Shown: one piece after another, positions 43,046-50,240 of the stretch
How positions within the stretch are numbered: the stretch's first letter is position 1
Layout of the letters: every line of letters starts with the position of its first letter
Assembly: GCF_023035675.1 (NCBI RefSeq)
Contig: NZ_CP073142.1
Span: forward strand, 1 to 64,000
DNA: 64,000 bases
Reading direction: 5' to 3'
Origin: Borrelia hermsii DAH
GTDB lineage: Bacteria > Spirochaetota > Spirochaetia > Borreliales > Borreliaceae
Program-made: the position numbers and the translations under genes
The notes under the pieces: generated by a model
Database searches by the model: none
The model's input: the letters and a program-made list of their open reading frames with translations, nothing else
Told to the model about the DNA's origin: nothing

Positions 43046-44416
43046 TTATAAAGAACGAATTAAATGTCCAATGTCATTTGATATTTTCAATAAAGAGTGG
43101 ATTTCCAACGCTATAGGCCCATCTGAAGCAGCAATTACTCTCAATGACGACAACATCCTATCTCTATTATTTTTATATTCTATTGCCCCATTCAACTTAT
43201 TAACTATTTTAAGCATCACATTTGCTCTTACGTCAATAAACTCTTGTAACTTAAGGTCAATTTCAGCTATTTTTTCTGAAGACATGCTTTTATTAATTAA
43301 AGCTAATTTTTCTTCACTGAAATTCAAACTTAAATTTAGATAGGCATAAGCTGAAGCATAATATAATTGGTATAACACACCTGCCATAAGCTTCGTTTCA
43401 CTATCGCTGTATCTATAATCATTAATATCGATTGATAAATCTAACTCTTTACATAGACTTTTTAAAACCTGAATATCTTCAATACTATTTCCTAATGTTG
43501 CATAAATTTTTCTCTTTATCCTTTGATGCTCATAATATTGTAATTTTTTAGCAATAACCTGGTCATCAAATAAAGAGTCTTTTGGATCAAATCCTGCTTC
43601 TTTGGCTGCAACTGTATCTACTACAGCATTAAGCTCTTTAATATGAAAGTCTAGCCTCATGGTGAATATTTTATAAGCCAGATCTCTGGCTGCTTTACCA
43701 TCTTGCTTCCCATCACCATCTACAGTTCCATCACCATCTACAGTTCCATCACCATCTACAGTTCCATCACCATCTACAGTTCCATCACCATCTACAATTC
43801 CATCACCATCTACAGTTCCATCACCATCTACAGTTCCATCACCATCTACAGTTCCATCACCATCTACAGTTCCATCACCATCTACAGTTTTATCACCATC
43901 TACAGTTTTATCACCATCTACAGTTTTATCACCATCTACAGTTTTATCACCATCTACAGTTTTATCACCATCTACAGTTTTATCACCATCTACAGTTTTA
44001 TCACCATCTACAGTTTTATCACCATCTACAGTTTTATCACCATCTACAGTTTTATCACCATCTACAGTTTTATCACCATCTACAGTTTTATCACCATCTA
44101 CAGTTTTATCACCATCTACAGTTTTATCACCATCTACAGTTTTATCACCATCTACAGTTTTATCACCATCTACAGTTTTATCACCTCCAACCAACAAACT
44201 AACATTATCTACTTTTATTGGTGTTAAAATGCCCCTTCTTAACTCTTCCCTAACTAATGGGGCGCGTCGTGGTATAACCACCTTATTTAAAGCAGAACCT
44301 CTTATTACTCCACCTCCTTTGGAAATTACACCATCTAAATGTTTCTTCCCTTGATGCCCACATCCTATCATCATTATGCTTATAGCACAACAAATTAATA
44401 CAATAAATTTTTTCAC
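43046..44416 (-). CDS. Lipoprotein with a 26-copy hexapeptide stalk
   Basis: 456 residues, Cys19 (IMMIGCGHQ). GTG start at 44416 behind AAGGAGAA. Residues about 78-233 are 26 hexapeptides: 17 consecutive DKTVDG, then nine DG(T/I)VDG, leaving a strictly acidic and Gly-rich stalk. The core (about 240-456) shows RIKRKIYATLGNSIEDIQVL, AYAYLNLSLNFSEEKLALIN and VRANVMLKIVNKLNGAIEYK, matching the helix order of the other minus-strand lipoproteins. The D-x-D-G-x-x-D register of the stalk resembles calcium-binding loops of dockerin or thrombospondin type-3 repeats, so metal binding is possible but unproven. An alternative is a simple electrostatic spacer. Confidence 0.6.
   Translation of the reverse strand: MKKFIVLICCAISIMMIGCGHQGKKHLDGVISKGGGVIRGSALNKVVIPRRAPLVREELRRGILTPIKVDNVSLLVGGDKTVDGDKTVDGDKTVDGDKTVDGDKTVDGDKTVDGDKTVDGDKTVDGDKTVDGDKTVDGDKTVDGDKTVDGDKTVDGDKTVDGDKTVDGDKTVDGDKTVDGDGTVDGDGTVDGDGTVDGDGTVDGDGIVDGDGTVDGDGTVDGDGTVDGDGTVDGDGKQDGKAARDLAYKIFTMRLDFHIKELNAVVDTVAAKEAGFDPKDSLFDDQVIAKKLQYYEHQRIKRKIYATLGNSIEDIQVLKSLCKELDLSIDINDYRYSDSETKLMAGVLYQLYYASAYAYLNLSLNFSEEKLALINKSMSSEKIAEIDLKLQEFIDVRANVMLKIVNKLNGAIEYKNNRDRMLSSLRVIAASDGPIALEIHSLLKISNDIGHLIRSL
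43719..44186 (-). repeat. 26 tandem copies of an 18-bp unit
   Basis: Unit on the minus strand: GTGATAAAACTGTAGATG (17 copies, 43881-44186) changing sharply to GTGATGGAACTGTAGATG (nine copies, 43719-43880; one has ATT for ACT). Counted from the fixed 18-base spacing. The block also leaves an open plus-strand frame, which is an artefact. Confidence 0.9.
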
Positions 44417-44492
44417 TCACTTCTCCTTGAACATTAAAATAAATTTATAAATCAACTTGTAATTAATATAATTAATAAATCAACTTACAATT

Positions 44493-44514
44493 AAATCAAT
44501 TTATAAATTGATTT
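44493..44514. repeat. Perfect 22-bp AT palindrome upstream of the hexapeptide lipoprotein
   Basis: AAATCAATTTATAAATTGATTT is self-complementary and lies 77 bases upstream of the GTG start, among related AAATCAACTT-A repeats. Confidence 0.4.
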
Positions 44515-44959
44515 ATTATTAAAACAATTTACTTAATATTTATAATTTAATCTGTAACGATAATATAAGCTCATTTAAAAGTTTATTTTTCAAGTTATCT
44601 TTACAAAGATTTTTTAAAAACATTATCTTTTACTCAAATCTCTGCTATCTTGGAAAGAAATACAAATTAATATACAAATTGGTAGAACATTTAAAATTAA
44701 TGGACTCTAAGTCTGGTGATGAATAATTAACATTTATAACTTTATCAGTACTTTTCATTAATGTTTATTTAAATAAACTTATTCAATAATAAGATATAAC
44801 TTAAAAAACAATGCAATAGAAATACGCCTCTTCTACCAAGGATTAAATATCTTCGTCATCCACATTTCTTGTATTTCAAAACGCTATACTCCATTAGTTA
44901 GGAATTACAAACATCCTGCCAGTCTGGGCAGATTTTGTTTAATTAGTATAAAAAGAAAT

Positions 44960-45035
44960 GTTTATACTAATTTGGAATATGACGAGAAAGTTATGGGCAA
45001 TTTCAAACAATTTCAAACAAAAACAATTTTAAACA
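44960..45035 (+). pseudogene. Fragment of a lipoprotein core on the opposite strand
   Basis: A plus-strand frame reads RNVYTNLEYDEKVMGNFKQF, the R-x-x-Y-x-x-L-x-Y-x-E-x-x-I signature helix of both arrays. Flanks have stops in all frames. It is the only such fragment in plus orientation within the minus array. Confidence 0.35.
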
Positions 45036-45288
45036 ATGTCAGATAATTGAAATACAATTGGAAGATCTAAAACAGAGTTTGCCAAGGTTTCTAATTATAT
45101 GGGTTTAATTATATGGAACTTTAGCATTTAAGAGATAGTAAGTACGTTCTAGAGATCTTGCGGGAATAGTTAGATTTTTGGTATCAAGATATATTACTTC
45201 ATAAGTAAAATTACAATTTTAGCTCTACTAAATTAATACAACCATAACTCAAATCAATTAATAATAATTGATAATAAATCATAAAAAT

Positions 45289-45325
45289 GCCAGTCTACGC
45301 ACACTTAGAAACATAAACTGGCTAA
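45289..45325 (-). terminator. Intrinsic terminator of the 45408 gene
   Basis: On the minus strand GCCAGTTTATG pairs with CGTAGACTGGC (11 bp, two G-U pairs), followed by CATTTTTA. The stem resembles those at 47.3 and 50.1 kb (CCAGTTTACGT, CCAGCTTACGT). Confidence 0.6.
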
Positions 45326-45407
45326 AACAATTTACCCTGTATTTTACATTTTTTCTACATTTAAATCAAAAACTCTTGCCCTACAACTAAGGCAATTGTG
45401 GCCACAA

Positions 45408-46397
45408 TTAAATGTGGTCAAACATTCTTATCTCCCCAAACTGCACCATCTGCTTTAATCTACCAACATAAAAGCAAATGTCCCCTTTTAAGCTTAGTAA
45501 GTTACGTGAAAAATAATAGTTAGGAGCACCATACACTGGTAACGCTAAAACTTCCGAACTACAAAGCTCTCCGCTTGTACCAATTATTGACATCAATCTC
45601 TCGCTCATTTTATCTGGATCATTCAAACTTGCCACTTCCCTTAGCCTATCTTTCAATATTTTTGCAATCAAAGCATGATAATTAATCAACATTTCTACCA
45701 TAGACTTAACAACATCAAGCTTTTCTAAATCATCACTTTTTTGAAGCAGATCTAAATTAACTTGTCTAAAACCAAGTTGCATAACTTTGCGGACATTCGA
45801 CGCACCATATAATAAATCTCTAACTAAATCCCGAGCAGCATCAATACGACTCCACCACATATTTTTAGCTGTTAATCTCTCTACTATACTTTTTAAGTCA
45901 AGAATAGCTTCCCTATCATAGTCTAGCGACATATAAAGATCATCTTTAACATACTGATTTTTTATATCTTTTGACCTAAGGGAAGTCCTATTATTGGGAC
46001 CCACCATCTTATAAACCTCAAAGTGGGAATACCATTGGGAGCCATCAAAAAATGACCCAAATTTTTCATTATGCAATATGCCATCAGCAAAATCAGATCC
46101 GTCAAACTCTTTCATAAGCTTATCACGCTTAGAGTCCCATGTTGCATTAAAATCATCTATCATCGCCTTCAAGTCGGCATAAACTTCCCCTGCTGACCTT
46201 ACTATTCTTAGATTTTCTAAATTTTCTTCTAGCAGCTGATACTCGTTATTGCCTTGGGTATAAACTTCATATGTTACTAAACCTGATGATTGATCCCCTG
46301 ATGAATCTGACTGACTATTTGCTGGTAATGTACCTGTGGAACATCCAACAAATACACTTAAAACACTTGTAATAAGAAATACTATAAATATTTGCAT
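45408..46397 (-). CDS. Surface lipoprotein of the minus array, no repeat stalk
   Basis: 329 residues, Cys19 (VFVGCSTGT), ATG at 46397 behind AAAGGAGAATG with rather wide spacing. A Ser/Asn-rich linker of about 50 residues precedes the core. A family-type helix DDLYMSLDYDREAILDLKSI follows near residue 148, then a long helical tail (QKSDDLEKLDVVKSMVEMLI, HALIAKILKDRLREVASLND). It has an insertion before the Y-x-x-L helix (SFFDGSQWYSHFEVYKMVGP) not seen in its neighbours. Function unknown; distant PFam54-like fold suspected. Confidence 0.5.
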   Translation of the reverse strand: MQIFIVFLITSVLSVFVGCSTGTLPANSQSDSSGDQSSGLVTYEVYTQGNNEYQLLEENLENLRIVRSAGEVYADLKAMIDDFNATWDSKRDKLMKEFDGSDFADGILHNEKFGSFFDGSQWYSHFEVYKMVGPNNRTSLRSKDIKNQYVKDDLYMSLDYDREAILDLKSIVERLTAKNMWWSRIDAARDLVRDLLYGASNVRKVMQLGFRQVNLDLLQKSDDLEKLDVVKSMVEMLINYHALIAKILKDRLREVASLNDPDKMSERLMSIIGTSGELCSSEVLALPVYGAPNYYFSRNLLSLKGDICFYVGRLKQMVQFGEIRMFDHI

Positions 46398-46810
46398 TAC
46401 TAAACATTCTCCTTTCTCACTTTATACCTTACAACAAAGCATGTACACCATAACACTGTACAATAAGCAATGTATAATTTTTATATAAAGCAATATTTTA
46501 CTACTAATTGTGTATGTATATTATTAAACTAATTAGTAAGATAATACTATCTTAATCAACTTCAAATATCAATGCCTAACCTTTCTTCAATTTTTTTGTC
46601 ACTCTTATCCTTGTATCAAACAAAAAACTTAAATCAAAATAAATGGCAAAATACTCTTAAATGATGCTCCTAATAGATACCTTAGATTAATAATCTTAAA
46701 AAAGATAAAGATATATGTAATACATACTCTCATCATAAACTTGTTCTCTACATTCCTTATTTTTCATGAGATTTCAAAAGAAATTACAAATTTGAATTTA
46801 TAAAATTGAG

Positions 46811-46860
46811 TCACCACCTGATCCAGACTACTTATCTAAGAAATGTAGACCGGTATTTTT
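46811..46860 (+). repeat. Degenerate hairpin element in plus orientation
   Basis: CACCACCTGATC followed by an imperfect hairpin (CCAGACTAC / GTAGACCGG) and TATTTTTATT. The CCACCTGATC string and order match the minus-strand elements at 47.4 and 50.1 kb. Confidence 0.4.
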
Positions 46861-47317
46861 ATTATCAACCTTTTTTAATTAACTACTTAAAGACAGTAAA
46901 ATAAATCATAACACCTACTATTCTACATTTATTATTATAAATAATACATATTATATCTTTATATCTATTATTATATACGAATTATTATTAATTACCACAA
47001 TTAATATCATTTTTTTCAAGATTTTTACTTACTATTTTATTTATTTCTATACTTAATTTTCATATTTTATCTGTAATTTATAAGTCCAATTAAACTATAC
47101 AATAGTGAACTTTGATAAACTTCTCTTTAAAAACCTCAATAGCCACGCTGCCGCTTTTGGAATTTGCTGATTAGTCCACTACTTACACTCTACATACACA
47201 TAAACTTAACAATAATTAAAATACTTATTTATTATTAAATAATTTATCTTTAAATTTATTCCCATATTACTAATAAAATATAGAAATAATTAAAGCAATA
47301 TCATAATAAGTCAACAC

Positions 47318-47393
47318 AATAAAAAACCAGTTTACGTCTTTAAATTAAATTTTAAAATACGTAAACTGAACCAGGTGGTGGCTTAACCTGTAA
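47318..47393 (-). ncRNA. Candidate small RNA, copy 2
   Basis: Minus strand: promoter TTGCAA (47428-47423), 18-nt spacer, TATAAT (47404-47399). ATTACAGGTTAAGCCACCACCTGG follows, then CAGTTTACGT / ACGTAAACTG (10-bp stem) and GGTTTTTTATT. No reading frame. The same arrangement is repeated at 50.06-50.17 kb. Confidence 0.45.
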
Positions 47394-47398
47394 TATTT

Positions 47399-47428
47399 AT
47401 TATACATTAAATAATGTAAAATTTGCAA
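47399..47428 (-). promoter_or_regulatory. Promoter of small-RNA candidate copy 2
   Basis: TTGCAA, 18 nt, TATAAT on the minus strand. Confidence 0.45.
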
Positions 47429-47473
47429 CCTATCGTAATTAATATTAAATTAAAACTTACAACTAAATTTAAA

Positions 47474-47569
47474 CAGCAGACTGCCTAACAAATACAAAAG
47501 CTTGATTGATTGTATCTTTAATAGTACTTCCCCCTCCCTTTGTGCAAGCATATTATCTAGCATAATATT
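47474..47569 (-). pseudogene. Fragment of a minus-array lipoprotein
   Basis: The minus strand reads NIMLDNMLAQREGEVLLKIQ, corresponding to EAMLDDVLVQREKMVGLLQN of the 47738 gene just upstream. It has neither start nor signal peptide. Confidence 0.4.
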
Positions 47570-47613
47570 AAAATACCATTTACAATATTATTTACAGTCA
47601 ACCAAACACAAAA

Positions 47614-47735
47614 AATATAGCCTACACACTTATGTAGGCTTAATACTTAATTAATACTTAATATAATAAATTACTATTAACGTCTTGCTCACAAGCAACC
47701 GCAGGCTACTACAAATGCATAGATTATGACGCTGA
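47614..47735 (-). repeat. About 120-bp intergenic repeat, copy 1, with terminator hairpin
   Basis: Nearly identical to 48862-48985. On the minus strand AGCCTACA-TAAGTG-TGTAGGCT (47619-47640) is followed by ATATTTTTTG, an intrinsic terminator for the 47738 gene. Confidence 0.65.
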
Positions 47736-47737
47736 GC

Positions 47738-48643
47738 TTACTTATTTATCAATGCTTTAACTTTATCTTGAATTTTGTAGCGCAAGCTTGTCAAATTCCT
47801 ACCTACAACACAAATTGGATTATCAGCACATTTTTTCATTCGCATAGTAAGATCTTTACGGGAATCAATGATCGATTTTAATGCCTCTTTAATCTGTTCT
47901 TTGTCACTTAAAGCCGCTGCTTCCCTGATTGTATTTTGGAGTAGTCCTACCATCTTCTCCCTTTGTACAAGCACATCATCTAGCATAGCCTCAAGCTCAC
48001 CTAAACCCTCTACATCTTGTACGTCTTTAGGCTTGATTAAATTGACATTACTTTCAATAAAACCCAAATCTATTCCAATTATCCCTAAAACCGCCAATAA
48101 CTCAGCAGGAGTCCGCAAATTCACCTCGCTATTATCAGTCTTAGTTGTTAAACTCATTACTATTGCTTTCAAATTATCTAAAGTTTCAACATCTCGCTTT
48201 AAGCTAGTATGAACTTGCCTATATTGAGCTCTGGGAACATCAGCCCAAACTGTAGAAAAAATATTCTCAAATTTAGACTCATCAAATCCTTCAGGCTTAT
48301 AACTTAATGAATCTTTAAACTTATTAAAGCTCTCAAGTAATGCCATATAAGCTTTCTCTGGTATTTTTACTTTATATTCTCCTGCTGGTGTTCTTGATTT
48401 ATATTCCCCTGCTGGTGTTATTGATTCATCTTCTCCTGCTGGTGTTATTGATTCATCTTCTCCTGCTGGTGTTCTTGATTTATATTCTCCTGCTGGTGTT
48501 CTTGATTTATATTCTCCTGCTGGTGTTCTTGATTCATCTTCTCCTGCTAGCGTTATTGGGCCATCTTCCCTGCTCTTAGGTCCACATCCCAACACTAACC
48601 CCAACACATTGAGTATAAATATTGCCATACATATCTTTTTCAT
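47738..48643 (-). CDS. Lipoprotein with nonapeptide repeat stalk
   Basis: 301 residues, Cys20 (GLVLGCGPK). I choose the ATG at 48643 (8 nt from AAAGGA) over the one two codons upstream. Residues about 31-93 are seven nonapeptides of the form TPAGE(YK/DE)S(R/I), alternating between a Tyr-Lys and an Asp-Glu version. The core begins with AYMALLESFNKFKDSLSYKPEG..., a motif shared with the 49006 and 50241 genes, then VHTSLKRDVETLDNLKAIVM and LGELEAMLDDVLVQREKMVG. Followed by a terminator hairpin at 47619. Confidence 0.55.
   Translation of the reverse strand: MKKICMAIFILNVLGLVLGCGPKSREDGPITLAGEDESRTPAGEYKSRTPAGEYKSRTPAGEDESITPAGEDESITPAGEYKSRTPAGEYKVKIPEKAYMALLESFNKFKDSLSYKPEGFDESKFENIFSTVWADVPRAQYRQVHTSLKRDVETLDNLKAIVMSLTTKTDNSEVNLRTPAELLAVLGIIGIDLGFIESNVNLIKPKDVQDVEGLGELEAMLDDVLVQREKMVGLLQNTIREAAALSDKEQIKEALKSIIDSRKDLTMRMKKCADNPICVVGRNLTSLRYKIQDKVKALINK
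48365..48553 (-). repeat. Seven tandem 27-bp units
   Basis: Units such as ACACCAGCAGGAGAATATAA (ATCAAGA), coding TPAGEYKSR variants in the 47738 gene. First and last units are the most diverged. Confidence 0.8.
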
Positions 48644-49005
48644 TAACATTTTCCTTTCTACTTTATTTTCGCATTACACACTACCCTTATATTATGCAGC
48701 ATATAATACATCTTTATACTTATTATAATACAATAATAATACTATTAATTTAATATGTCTAATTATATTTCATTAATTAATCTCTTTGCCTAAATTTAAT
48801 TGGCGCTCTACATCTTGACTTTGCTTCTCTTAAATTTTTCTTCCCTAAGCAACAAAAACAAAAATATAGCCTACACACTTATGTAGGCTTAATACTTAAT
48901 TAATACTTAACATAATAAATTACTATTTAACGTATTACTCACAAGCAACCGCAGGCTACTTAACAAATATACAGGTTATGACAATGACTAGATCTATTTC
49001 TCTAA
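48644..49005. other. Intergenic region with repeat copy 2
   Basis: Holds the 48862-48985 repeat with a terminator hairpin. No other gene is visible. Confidence 0.5.
48862..48985 (-). repeat. About 120-bp intergenic repeat, copy 2, with terminator hairpin
   Basis: AGCCTACACACTTATGTAGGCT hairpin at 48868-48889 with AAAAATAT before it on the plus strand, so it is U-rich on the minus strand: a terminator for the 49006 gene. CACAAGCAACCGCAGGCTACT is shared exactly with copy 1. Confidence 0.65.
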
Positions 49006-49902
49006 CTATTCCTTCTTAGACCCTTTCTTCTTGGGACTTTTCTTCTTTAACTCTTCCTCTTTAATTCTTGCGCTAAGACGATCCTGTCTCTCCTGCTGTT
49101 CTACTAAATCATCAATCTTATTTTTAATTATATCTCTTAAGCCTAGCAAACTATCATGACCATTCTCAATTTTCTCCAAAATCTCTCCGTTCTTACCAAA
49201 AGTTAAATTTACGGCATCCCTAATTGATGCGACCTTTTTTAAACCTGATATATCCCTTATTTTCTCCTTTAATAGTTCTATCACATGTTCCCTTTTTAAA
49301 TGTAAGTTACCCAAAGCAAGCCTAACAACATTAATTACCTCTATATTATTACTCTTCTGCAATATACTTAAGTTGGCATTACTTAAAATCTGACCATCCT
49401 CTTCCACAACATCACTAACGTAAATCCCACTATCTCTTAACCCTATCAATAACTTTTCAGCTGCTTCCTTATCAGCAGCAATACCAGTAGCTTTTAATGC
49501 CCTTACAACTTGTCTTACTCTCTCAATATGTATAATGCCATGCTTTAGGCCAATGTAAAAATAATCCTTTGAGTAATAATCATCACTTCTAAAGGACCGA
49601 TTAAAGTCATTAAAAATGTCATCGAATGTGGACTTGTCAAATCCTTCAGGCTTAGAATTTATTGAATCTTTAAGCTTACCCAAGCTTTCAAGTAATGCAG
49701 CATAAGGTGTCTGTGGTAGTGGAACCTTGTATGGGCTTGGTTTTATTGGATCGGGCGTATTTAATTGATTCATCGTATGGATAATTTTTACTGCATGTAA
49801 ATTGATTGGACTATTTGATGAAACTTTTGCACCTGCTGCACAGCTTAGCATCAATAACCCCAAAATACTAACTGCACATATTATCATACCTGTTCTTATC
49901 AT
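49006..49902 (-). CDS. Surface lipoprotein of the minus array, basic C-terminal tail
   Basis: 298 residues, Cys21 (LLMLSCAAG), ATG behind AAGGAGAATAT. A Pro-rich linker (DPIKPSPYKVPLPQTPYAAL) leads into LLESLGKLKDSINSKPEGFD, the block shared with 47738 and 50241. Then IGLKHGIIHIERVRQVVRAL and IVSDVVEEDGQI-type segments, and LKREHVIELLKEKIRDISGL. The last 25 residues are strongly basic (RIKEEELKKKSPKKKGSKKE), which its sisters lack. The tail could bind nucleic acid, heparin-like glycans or the membrane surface; this is inference. Confidence 0.5.
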   Translation of the reverse strand: MIRTGMIICAVSILGLLMLSCAAGAKVSSNSPINLHAVKIIHTMNQLNTPDPIKPSPYKVPLPQTPYAALLESLGKLKDSINSKPEGFDKSTFDDIFNDFNRSFRSDDYYSKDYFYIGLKHGIIHIERVRQVVRALKATGIAADKEAAEKLLIGLRDSGIYVSDVVEEDGQILSNANLSILQKSNNIEVINVVRLALGNLHLKREHVIELLKEKIRDISGLKKVASIRDAVNLTFGKNGEILEKIENGHDSLLGLRDIIKNKIDDLVEQQERQDRLSARIKEEELKKKSPKKKGSKKE

Positions 49903-50059
49903 ATATTCTCCTTATCTTAAGTTATGTGTATCTTTCATGATTAACAATACATAGGAACTATGAATCTATGCAAAATCTATGTAAGACACAATACTTACCC
50001 GTAAGATTAATTAATAATATTGCCAATTAATAGTTTTGTTATTATTTTTATTAATAATA

Positions 50060-50134
50060 ACAAAAAGACCAGCTTACGTCTTTAATTTACGTTTTAAAGT
50101 ACGTAAGCTGGATCAGGTGGTGGCTTAACCTGTA
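50060..50134 (-). ncRNA. Candidate small RNA, copy 1
   Basis: Minus strand: TTGCAG (50169-50164), 17-nt spacer, TATAAT (50146-50141). ATTACAGGTTAAGCCACCACCTGATC follows, then a hairpin of 11 bp (CCAGCTTACGT / ACGTAAGCTGG) extended by CTTTAA / TTAAAG, and TCTTTTTGTT. The stem differs from copy 2 at one pair in a compensatory way (T-A against C-G), which supports a folded RNA. It could alternatively act only as the terminator of the 50241 gene. Confidence 0.5.
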
Positions 50135-50140
50135 ATATTT

Positions 50141-50169
50141 ATTATACTTAAATAATATTAAATCTGCAA
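50141..50169 (-). promoter_or_regulatory. Promoter of small-RNA candidate copy 1
   Basis: TTGCAG, 17 nt, TATAAT on the minus strand. Confidence 0.5.
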
Positions 50170-50240
50170 TCAAATTTAAATTTTAAATTAAATTGCATGC
50201 CACATTGCAGTTAAGCAGCTGCAGCTTGCATATGCATGCA

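Larger units (their letters stand above)
44417..45407. other. Intergenic region with a lipoprotein remnant and a terminator
   Basis: Contains the 44493 palindrome, a plus-strand remnant near 44.96-45.04 kb and the terminator at 45289-45325. Nothing else could be supported. Confidence 0.4.
46398..47737. other. Long intergenic region with small-RNA-like elements and a remnant
   Basis: Very AT-rich between 46.87 and 47.3 kb, without an ORF. It holds the plus-oriented element at 46811-46860, the small-RNA candidate at 47318-47428, a lipoprotein remnant at 47474-47569 and the repeat at 47614-47735. Confidence 0.45.
49903..50240. other. Intergenic region with small-RNA candidate copy 1
   Basis: Contains the 50060-50169 promoter-hairpin element; otherwise AT-rich without a gene. 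Confidence 0.5.

Noticed and set aside
43719..44186. CRISPR array
   Set aside because: Regular 18-bp repeats, but contiguous without spacers and in frame within a lipoprotein gene; no cas genes in the window.
43703..44227. 174-codon plus-strand frame TIYSFI-repeat
   Set aside because: It is the antisense of the 18-bp hexapeptide repeat, with no start context; the minus-strand gene has a signal peptide, a ribosome-binding site and a conserved core.
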